Source: Rhodobiaceae bacterium
GTDB lineage: Bacteria; Pseudomonadota; Alphaproteobacteria; Parvibaculales; Parvibaculaceae
Assembly (NCBI GenBank): GCA_002746275.1
Contig: NVWR01000001.1
Coordinates: forward strand, 558,235-564,134
Length of the DNA: 5,900 nt
Reading direction: 5' to 3'
This document shows, piece after piece, positions 1 through 4,730 of the stretch; position 1 is the first letter of the stretch, and every line of letters starts with the position of its first letter. A model generated the notes under the pieces. That model was given only the letters and a program-made list of their open reading frames with translations. It searched no databases and was not told the origin of the DNA. The translations under genes were made by a program, and so were the position numbers.

Positions 1-1659
1 TATTTCACGAAAGCCAGCCTGCACGCCACAACCTTCTACGGACAATTGGCTATCGCCCGGCTCTCAACCAACGGACAACCGCTCATACAGCTGAGCAACG
101 ACCCGGTTCCCACTCCCCTGGAAACCAGCGCTCTCGCAAACAACGGCATGGTCCGCGCTTTCGAACTGCTGAACGAAGCTGGTGAGAAAGCTTTGGCACG
201 GAGCTTCATGATTGAACTATCAAAGACGTTGCCAGACGCAGTTTCGCTCGCGGCACTCGCCGATTTGATGGTGGAGCGTGACCATCCCAACCTGTCGGTC
301 AGGGTTGCCAAAATTGCGGCCGGTCGAGGCATTCTGCTGGCGGAACGCAGCTACCCAACGGCGGTTCTGCCCAGCTATCGGCAAGTAGGAACACCTGTCG
401 AGCGCGCGTTCGTCTACGGCTTGTCGCGGCAAGAAAGTGAATTCGACCCCGATGTGGTCAGCCATGCGGGCGCCCGGGGGCTTATGCAGCTTATGCCCCG
501 CACGGCGCGTGCCGTGGCCAGAGGGATCGGTGTTCCTTACCGCCGCAGCAGATTGACCAGTGATCCTGGCTACAATGCCATGCTCGGCTCCGCTCACCTG
601 GGCGACCTGCTGGATGACTTTGCCGGTTCCTACATCATGACTATCGCGGCATATAACGCCGGTGCCCACAGGGTCTCCCAGTGGATTGAAGCCTATGGCG
701 ATCCACGGAGCCCAGCCGTCGACCCTATTGATTGGATGGAGAACATCCCCTTCACCGAGACCCGCAATTACGTGCAGCGCGTGATGGAAAATATTCAGGT
801 CTATCGTGCCCGCTTGGCAAACCAGACAGCTAGCTTGCGTATCGAGCAAGACATTGCCCGGTACGACGGCAGCAGCCCCATCATCAACGTCGCGCCAAAA
901 CCATTGGCCGTCCTGACAGCACGCCCTGTGGCGGCTGCCCCTGTACCACCCGCACCCGCACCTCCTTTGGCTGTGCCGCAGGCAACGACGGTGGCGAACC
1001 TGCCACAAATATCGGCACCAACAGCCCCCAGGGCTGACTTGCCACTACCCAATCCAAATAGACCTGTGATTGCGACACCTGCACCTCGCGTTGCAGAACC
1101 AACACCGGTCTTGGCAACAGCGCCTGTGACTTCAGCTCCAGCGACCCTGGCGACACCCGTCACCGAGCTGAGCAGCCTCAACGCTCCAACAGATGTGACA
1201 ACGCGCCTACCCACGCCTGATGTTGCCCAGCAAGCGCCCGTCAGCACCGACGGCGCAATGCTGCCGGTAGTGGACAGCGCGGATATCGCGGCCCGAGCCG
1301 CACGACATGCGTCCATCCCAGTGGCACCCGCGACAGCACCACCACGCGCCCCTCTGCTAACAGAACCCGCGCCAACGCCCGTTGAGCTTGCCTCCCCGCC
1401 AATCGAGAGCAATACGCCTTCCTCCCCCGTCAGCACTCCCTTAAGCGCAACTCCCTCGGTCAAAGCTCCTCCGGTCCCGGCACCTTTGGCGATCGCGCGT
1501 GACACAACGCCGGTCCATCTAACGCCGCCAGCTATTCTCGCATCGCCTGATAGTTTGGATCGTCCCCGGGCACCTGCTGACTATTCTGACACCTCACCCG
1601 ATACCCCGGCCGTCACTCTTGAGCCCGGCACAATGCTTCCAATTTTCGACGAAAGCTGA
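1..1659 (+). CDS. slt: Soluble lytic murein transglycosylase (SLT, GH23 fold) with long Pro/Ala-rich tail; 5' end outside window
   Basis: Cleaves the MurNAc-GlcNAc bond of periplasmic peptidoglycan, leaving 1,6-anhydro-MurNAc (family knowledge). The frame is open to the left edge; 552 residues are visible. HATTFYGQLA (residues 8-17, counted from base 1) is the conserved end of the superhelical region of Slt70-type enzymes and lies before the TTG at 46, so the gene begins outside the window. The catalytic domain spans about 132-272: Glu145 in SRQESEF is the likely catalytic acid, followed by GLMQLMP (160-166), AAYNAG (216-221) and ENIPFTETRNYVQRV (247-261). All hallmark motifs are intact. Residues 296-552 form a disordered-looking tail (about 22% Pro, 19% Ala by hand count) that Slt70 lacks. 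The signal peptide and most of the N-terminal domain cannot be seen. No terminator hairpin follows. Family assignment is secure; the role of the tail is unknown. Confidence 0.95.
   Translation, partial: YFTKASLHATTFYGQLAIARLSTNGQPLIQLSNDPVPTPLETSALANNGMVRAFELLNEAGEKALARSFMIELSKTLPDAVSLAALADLMVERDHPNLSVRVAKIAAGRGILLAERSYPTAVLPSYRQVGTPVERAFVYGLSRQESEFDPDVVSHAGARGLMQLMPRTARAVARGIGVPYRRSRLTSDPGYNAMLGSAHLGDLLDDFAGSYIMTIAAYNAGAHRVSQWIEAYGDPRSPAVDPIDWMENIPFTETRNYVQRVMENIQVYRARLANQTASLRIEQDIARYDGSSPIINVAPKPLAVLTARPVAAAPVPPAPAPPLAVPQATTVANLPQISAPTAPRADLPLPNPNRPVIATPAPRVAEPTPVLATAPVTSAPATLATPVTELSSLNAPTDVTTRLPTPDVAQQAPVSTDGAMLPVVDSADIAARAARHASIPVAPATAPPRAPLLTEPAPTPVELASPPIESNTPSSPVSTPLSATPSVKAPPVPAPLAIARDTTPVHLTPPAILASPDSLDRPRAPADYSDTSPDTPAVTLEPGTMLPIFDES
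1252..1278 (+). repeat. Internal copy of the GxMLP(V/I)xD motif in the transglycosylase tail
   Basis: Encodes GAMLPVVDS, residues 418-426 of the visible protein. It matches the extreme C-terminal GTMLPIFDE at Gly, Met, Leu, Pro, a Val/Ile position and Asp. The codons differ at several positions between the two copies, so the similarity lies at the protein level and is not a recent DNA duplication. Confidence 0.55.
1627..1656 (+). repeat. C-terminal copy of the GxMLP(V/I)xD motif in the transglycosylase tail
   Basis: Encodes GTMLPIFDES, the last ten residues of the protein. With the copy at 1252-1278 it holds the only two Gly and only two Met residues of the 257-residue tail. A position at the very C-terminus suits a linear docking or recognition motif, though this is inference. 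Confidence 0.55.
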
Positions 1660-1671
1660 CGGCGCACGAAA

Positions 1672-1681
1672 TTGCTAGCAA
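1672..1681. promoter_or_regulatory. 10-base perfect palindrome, possible operator
   Basis: TTGCTAGCAA is a perfect palindrome in the gap between the transglycosylase and the alpha/beta hydrolase, five bases upstream of the proposed -35 hexamer. Its position suits an operator for the hydrolase promoter. A 10-base palindrome may also arise by chance, and no T-tract follows that would make it a terminator. Confidence 0.2.
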
Positions 1682-1686
1682 ACGTC

Positions 1687-1715
1687 TTGCGAAAATGCCC
1701 CATACACCAGATTAT
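1687..1715 (+). promoter_or_regulatory. Candidate sigma-70-type promoter of the alpha/beta hydrolase gene
   Basis: TTGCGA (1687-1692, 4 of 6 matches to TTGACA) is separated by exactly 17 bases from GATTAT (1710-1715, 4 of 6 matches to TATAAT). Transcription would begin near 1722, giving a leader of roughly 27 bases before the ATG at 1749. It would let the hydrolase be expressed independently of the transglycosylase. The match is moderate and untested. Confidence 0.35.
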
Positions 1716-1748
1716 CCAGCTAACGACTAAGAATATTTGGGGGCGGCC

Positions 1749-2618
1749 ATGAGTTTTCACGACTTCTACTTCACATCGCAAGAAGGCCTGCGTCTGTACG
1801 CCCGTGACTATGGCTCCCGTGCATCCAAAAAAACACCCATCCTCTGCCTGCCCGGCCTGACACGGAACTCAAAAGATTTCGCCGCCCTGGCAGAACATCT
1901 GTCGACAGACCGCCGTGTGCTTTGCCCAGATTTCAGAGGCCGGGGAAAATCAGACTACGCACCCGGTTGGACCGACTACACCCCCATCGCCGAAATGCGC
2001 GACACATTCGACTTGATGGCTGCCGCTGGCATTGAACACGCCATTCTCATAGGCACATCACGGGGCGGTATTGTCGCCATGAACATGGGTGCACATCGTC
2101 CCACAGCGATCAAAGCCGTAATCATGAATGATGTCGGACCCGAAGTTGATATGGCTGGCATCACCCGCATCATGGGCTATGCCGGAACAATGGAAGCGCC
2201 TGCCAGCTGGGACGAGGCGGCCACCACACTGCGTCAAATGAACGATCGGTATTTCCCAAACATGCCCGGCGAAAAATGGCACGCCTTTGCGCACATGACA
2301 TTCAAGGACGAAGAGGGCTGCCCGGCTATGGATTACGATCCGGCAATTGGAGTTGGTTTGCGCCGTGCAGCAAAACTCCTGCGAGGAAACGTGCCCGTGA
2401 TGTGGAAGGAGTTCAACACACTCACCCACATACCGCTCCTGCTGGTCCGGGGGGAAAACTCAGACCTTCTATCCAAAAGGACTGTAGAGAAAATGCAATC
2501 TGCACATCCCGCCATGGAGCTTGTGACAGCCAAAGACCGGGGTCATGCGCCCTTTCTGGATGAACCTGAAGTCACCACCGCCATCGATGGGTTTCTATCC
2601 AGGCTCGGAAAGCACTAG
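1749..2618 (+). CDS. Alpha/beta hydrolase with Ser-Asp-His triad
   Basis: A 289-residue serine hydrolase of the alpha/beta fold; typical activities are ester, lactone or C-C bond hydrolysis, and the substrate here is unknown. Ser104 sits in the nucleophile elbow GTSRGG, Asp239 in RGENSDLL and His266 in DRGHAPF, giving a complete triad in the canonical order. The oxyanion-hole strand reads LCLPG (residues 32-36), and DFRGRGKSD (61-69) is the usual loop after strand 4. Residues about 125-215 form the variable cap region. No signal peptide or membrane segment is seen, so it is probably cytoplasmic. ATG at 1749 is preferred over the in-frame TTG at 1737 because it is preceded by GGGGGCGG and gives a normal N-terminus. 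The Ser nucleophile argues against haloalkane dehalogenase or epoxide hydrolase. The gene converges on, and overlaps by four bases, the metallo-hydrolase gene at 2615-3643. Confidence 0.9.
   Translation: MSFHDFYFTSQEGLRLYARDYGSRASKKTPILCLPGLTRNSKDFAALAEHLSTDRRVLCPDFRGRGKSDYAPGWTDYTPIAEMRDTFDLMAAAGIEHAILIGTSRGGIVAMNMGAHRPTAIKAVIMNDVGPEVDMAGITRIMGYAGTMEAPASWDEAATTLRQMNDRYFPNMPGEKWHAFAHMTFKDEEGCPAMDYDPAIGVGLRRAAKLLRGNVPVMWKEFNTLTHIPLLLVRGENSDLLSKRTVEKMQSAHPAMELVTAKDRGHAPFLDEPEVTTAIDGFLSRLGKH
2615..2618. other. CTAG palindrome providing both convergent stop codons
   Basis: Bases 2616-2618 read TAG and end the plus-strand alpha/beta hydrolase. Bases 2617-2615 read TAG on the minus strand and end the metallo-hydrolase. 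One four-base palindrome therefore terminates translation of both genes and leaves no intergenic space for a separate terminator on either strand. Confidence 0.9.
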
Positions 2619-3643
2619 TTAGTTTCGCGAAACAGCACCACGTTTTGCCACATCGGAAGAAGCGCCGCGTCAAGACCGTCTTCGTTCGCGTGATCAATCG
2701 CATAGGCGATGCCAGCCCGCGCTTGAAAATCAAGCACCCTTGACCACAACAGACTTGGCATGACCGGCTCATCAGCGAGCGGATCTGTCAAACTATCCCA
2801 GTGCACGGGGAATACGCGCGTGGGGTGCACCACACGAACGATCTGCTCCCAATAATCTCGCTGATAAGCCTCTGTCTGTGCGGCTAATCCCCCGACCCCC
2901 AGAAAAACAACGTCCGCGCGAAGGCCGTCCAATGCGCCTGTGACATAGCCAGCACTACCCTGAACAAGGATCGATCCCAATGGGTGTTCGATGTGGATCG
3001 AATACGCTCCACCCATCTTGTAGTCCATGGCGGCAACAGGCGGCACCAATGGCTCAGAGATAACCGGGTCATTCAAAGCGGCAGCACGCATCGCAGGGTT
3101 GGGGAATTCAAAGTGTCGGGACTTGATGAGCGTAACAGTGAAGTCGCCAAACTGAAGTGGTTCACCAGAAACTACAGTCCAGATTTGATCTTCAGAAAGC
3201 CCCCACCCCCGTCCAATGTTGGCCGTGGACTCAGATCCAACCAAGAGAGCCCCCGTGCGTCGCGCAACCTCTGGCGCGTCCATCGCATGATCAAAATGAG
3301 AATGAACCGGAATGACAGCGGCAAGTTCTCCAACGTCACCACGAGCCAACCCATCGCTAATCGCATCCATGTCGGGTTCTATTTCCCCGATCAGCAGCGA
3401 GAGGGTCGATGGCCTCGTAAACCACCCATCGACCATGAGCGAGGTCACCCCGTCAGTGACCAGCAGGTTGGTATTGCCCATATAGCGAACACTGAGTGTG
3501 TGTTCGCCCGCAGGCTCGGAGCCCGCAAAAAAGGTGTCGAAAGGAGAAAGCTCTTCATGCAGAACGAGAAGCACCGCGACCAGAGAAATCACTCCCACAA
3601 GCAATACACCAACACCAATAAGTGTGATCCGAATGATTTTCAT
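2615..3643 (-). CDS. Membrane-anchored MBL-fold metallo-hydrolase (UlaG-like, Lactamase_B_2/3 type)
   Basis: A 342-residue metallo-beta-lactamase-superfamily hydrolase. MKIIR followed by a hydrophobic helix (about 6-28) is a signal anchor; positive residues before it predict the enzyme domain outside the cytoplasmic membrane. YMGNTNLLV (54-62) and the VDGWFTRP strand begin the fold. HSHFDH supplies ligands His114, His116, Asp118 and His119. Further ligand candidates are His177 (SRH) and His281 (PVHWD). Where the bridging Asp usually lies (GDTG in relatives) the sequence reads QGSAG with Ser230. My recollection is that related proteins share QGSAG, so this would be a subfamily trait, not decay. 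ATG at 3643 follows a G-rich Shine-Dalgarno. It lies 41 bases downstream of a second MBL gene and is probably cotranscribed with it. Substrate unknown; the fold call is firm, the UlaG-like placement less so. Confidence 0.88.
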   Translation of the reverse strand: MKIIRITLIGVGVLLVGVISLVAVLLVLHEELSPFDTFFAGSEPAGEHTLSVRYMGNTNLLVTDGVTSLMVDGWFTRPSTLSLLIGEIEPDMDAISDGLARGDVGELAAVIPVHSHFDHAMDAPEVARRTGALLVGSESTANIGRGWGLSEDQIWTVVSGEPLQFGDFTVTLIKSRHFEFPNPAMRAAALNDPVISEPLVPPVAAMDYKMGGAYSIHIEHPLGSILVQGSAGYVTGALDGLRADVVFLGVGGLAAQTEAYQRDYWEQIVRVVHPTRVFPVHWDSLTDPLADEPVMPSLLWSRVLDFQARAGIAYAIDHANEDGLDAALLPMWQNVVLFRETN

Positions 3644-3656
3644 CGCCCCCCCCTCG
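3644..3656 (-). promoter_or_regulatory. G8-tract ribosome binding site of the membrane-anchored MBL gene
   Basis: On the minus strand the start codon is preceded by GAGGGGGGGGCG, containing an uninterrupted run of eight G (3646-3653). The run can pair with the anti-Shine-Dalgarno in several registers. It supports ATG at 3643 as the start and is unusual for being homopolymeric. Confidence 0.6.
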
Positions 3657-3684
3657 CCCGTAGTTACCTTAAGGCGTCATTCGC

Positions 3685-4536
3685 CTAGACATCAAGACGA
3701 TACCCATCGCCATCCCGCTTGATGTATCCAGCTGTCGGTGTGGCGAAATGCGTCCCGATCACCAATGTGGAGGTGCCCGCCAATCTGTCGAACACCTCAC
3801 GGCGCGTCGCTTCGCTCTGCGTTTGATCAAAGTCCACCGTGGCGCACCAGTCTGGCCGCACCAGTTGGCAAGGATGATGGATAAAGTCACCTGTGATAAT
3901 TGCGTCTTCTCCTTGGGAGCTAACTCTCACACTCACATGTCCCGGCGTATGGCCGACCGTCGGCTCAAGCCAGACGCCCTCGCAGATCTTGTAATCAAGC
4001 GCCACGAGATCAACCAGGCCGGCATCAAACACGGGTTTTACCGAGTCAGAAAAAACCATTTTCTGACCCTCATCAGTTTCCTGTGCTTGCCAGTACGAGA
4101 ACTCCTTCTCAGCCATCAAGTAGCGAGCGTTTGGAAACGTCGGCACCCAATCGCCACCAACCATCATGGTGTTCCAGCCAACGTGATCAACATGCAGATG
4201 GGTGCACATCACGGTGTCTATTGTCTCCCGCGCATATCCGGCCTTGGTCAAATCATCCAGGAAGGGTAATTGCAGATTGTTCCAACTGGGGATCTGCCGT
4301 TCTTTGTCATTGCCGATGCATGTATCGACAATAATTCTCCGGTCGCCTGTGTCGATAACAAGCGCATGGACGCTCATAATGAGGTGCCCATCCGGCGTCA
4401 TAAAGTGGGGCGCCATCCATTTAAAATCGCGCACAGCCTCGGGCGTTGCATCCGGCAGCAGAAACTTCGTGCCCCCCGCCACCTCGATCTCCACAATACG
4501 GGTGATCGTAATATCGCCCACTTGCCACTTGTTCAT
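3685..4536 (-). CDS. MBL-fold metallo-hydrolase, soluble, complete dinuclear site
   Basis: A 283-residue metallo-beta-lactamase-superfamily hydrolase. The full ligand set is present: HLHVDH (His113, His115, Asp117, His118), His200 in TPGHVS, Asp217 in TGDF and His263 in GTHFA. This supports a dinuclear, probably zinc, site. The overall pattern, with VDTCIGN before the motif and HVGWN after it, resembles the broad family that includes N-acyl-homoserine lactonases and methyl parathion hydrolase-like enzymes; that does not establish either activity. No signal peptide is seen, so it is likely cytoplasmic. ATG at 4536, giving MNKWQVGDITITR, is chosen over a GTG at 4575 because the extra 13 residues look non-conserved and a G-run lies just before the ATG. 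The gene is 41 bases upstream of the membrane-anchored MBL gene and likely heads a two-gene operon. Substrate unknown. Confidence 0.9.
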   Translation of the reverse strand: MNKWQVGDITITRIVEIEVAGGTKFLLPDATPEAVRDFKWMAPHFMTPDGHLIMSVHALVIDTGDRRIIVDTCIGNDKERQIPSWNNLQLPFLDDLTKAGYARETIDTVMCTHLHVDHVGWNTMMVGGDWVPTFPNARYLMAEKEFSYWQAQETDEGQKMVFSDSVKPVFDAGLVDLVALDYKICEGVWLEPTVGHTPGHVSVRVSSQGEDAIITGDFIHHPCQLVRPDWCATVDFDQTQSEATRREVFDRLAGTSTLVIGTHFATPTAGYIKRDGDGYRLDV

Positions 4537-4540
4537 CCAT

Positions 4541-4550
4541 CCCCCCACTC
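4541..4550 (-). promoter_or_regulatory. G-rich ribosome binding site with nested out-of-frame ATG
   Basis: The minus strand reads GAGTGGGGGG followed by ATGGATG. The second ATG (4536) starts the MBL protein. The first (4540) is in another frame, abuts the G-run with no spacer, and opens a 39-codon frame ending at 4421. The close spacing to the first ATG makes it a poor start, so the site supports 4536. Confidence 0.5.
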
Positions 4551-4643
4551 GGCCAGATTTACCGGCTCCCGTCACCCATCAAGCGTGGCAACAGCATGGC
4601 ACATCAGCACAGATCAGAGCACGTACAAAAATGGGGAGTTAGT

Positions 4644-4661
4644 CTGGAAAATCGTTCCCAG
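4644..4661. repeat. Imperfect inverted repeat, 7-base arms and 4-base loop
   Basis: CTGGAAA and TTCCCAG flank a four-base centre (ATCG); six base pairs are Watson-Crick and one is a mismatch in DNA, which becomes G-U in RNA of the minus-strand transcript. It lies about 110 bases upstream of the MBL start. It may be an operator or a small hairpin; it lacks a directly following T-run, so a terminator is unlikely. Confidence 0.25.
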
Positions 4662-4730
4662 CGACGACAGCATCAATTCAGTTGGGTAAAAAATCCGACA
4701 CAATGAAAAGCCTGATACTGCCAAGCGTCA

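Larger units (their letters stand above)
886..1656 (+). other. Low-complexity Pro/Ala-rich C-terminal tail of the transglycosylase
   Basis: This 257-residue segment follows the catalytic domain directly. By hand count it has 57 Pro and 48 Ala; much of the rest is Thr, Val, Ser and Leu. It has no Cys or Trp, and just one Tyr and one Phe. It looks unstructured and extended, as expected for a periplasmic spacer that could reach through or along the peptidoglycan or present a docking peptide (inference). The frame stays open with normal third-position variation, so it is genuinely coding. The long open frame on the opposite strand here is a compositional shadow. Confidence 0.85.
4537..4730. other. 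194-base gap between kinase and MBL gene; no gene seen
   Basis: This gap separates two minus-strand genes and is the longest in the window. It should hold the end of the kinase transcript and the promoter of the MBL pair. I see no stem followed by a T-run that would make an intrinsic terminator, and no convincing -35/-10 pair. A weak option on the minus strand is TTGATG, 17 bases, then GATTTT. It also contains the inverted repeat at 4644-4661. I see no small gene in it. Confidence 0.6.

Noticed and set aside
46..48. TTG as the start of the transglycosylase
   Set aside because: The frame is open to base 1, and the upstream residues include HATTFYG, a conserved family motif, so the gene continues to the left.
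220..1008. Minus-strand 262-codon open frame
   Set aside because: It lies opposite the conserved catalytic domain of the transglycosylase and shows no recognisable domain.
801..1505. Minus-strand 234-codon open frame, Gly/Ala/Val-rich
   Set aside because: It is the antisense shadow of the Pro/Ala-rich tail; its composition mirrors the GC-rich codons and no domain is visible.
3667..3674. CCTTAAGG palindrome between the two MBL genes
   Set aside because: It is only eight bases and likely to occur by chance; nothing else suggests a site.
2984..3688. Plus-strand 234-codon open frame
   Set aside because: It is antisense to the anchored MBL gene, rich in Arg/His/Asn, and shows no domain.
3748..4269. 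Plus-strand 173-codon open frame
   Set aside because: It is antisense to the soluble MBL gene whose metal motifs are all intact; it has no domain of its own.
4537..4575. GTG start at 4575 adding 13 residues to the MBL protein
   Set aside because: The extension is Gly-rich and unlike family N-termini, and the ATG at 4536 has the G-rich ribosome binding site.
4270..4689. Plus-strand open frames across the MBL 5' end and the 194-base gap (also 4202-4642)
   Set aside because: They mostly shadow the MBL coding region, begin inside it, lack a clear ribosome binding site and show no recognisable motif.
4685..4692. A-run (T-run on the minus strand) as terminator of the kinase gene
   Set aside because: No stable stem directly precedes the T-run on the minus strand.
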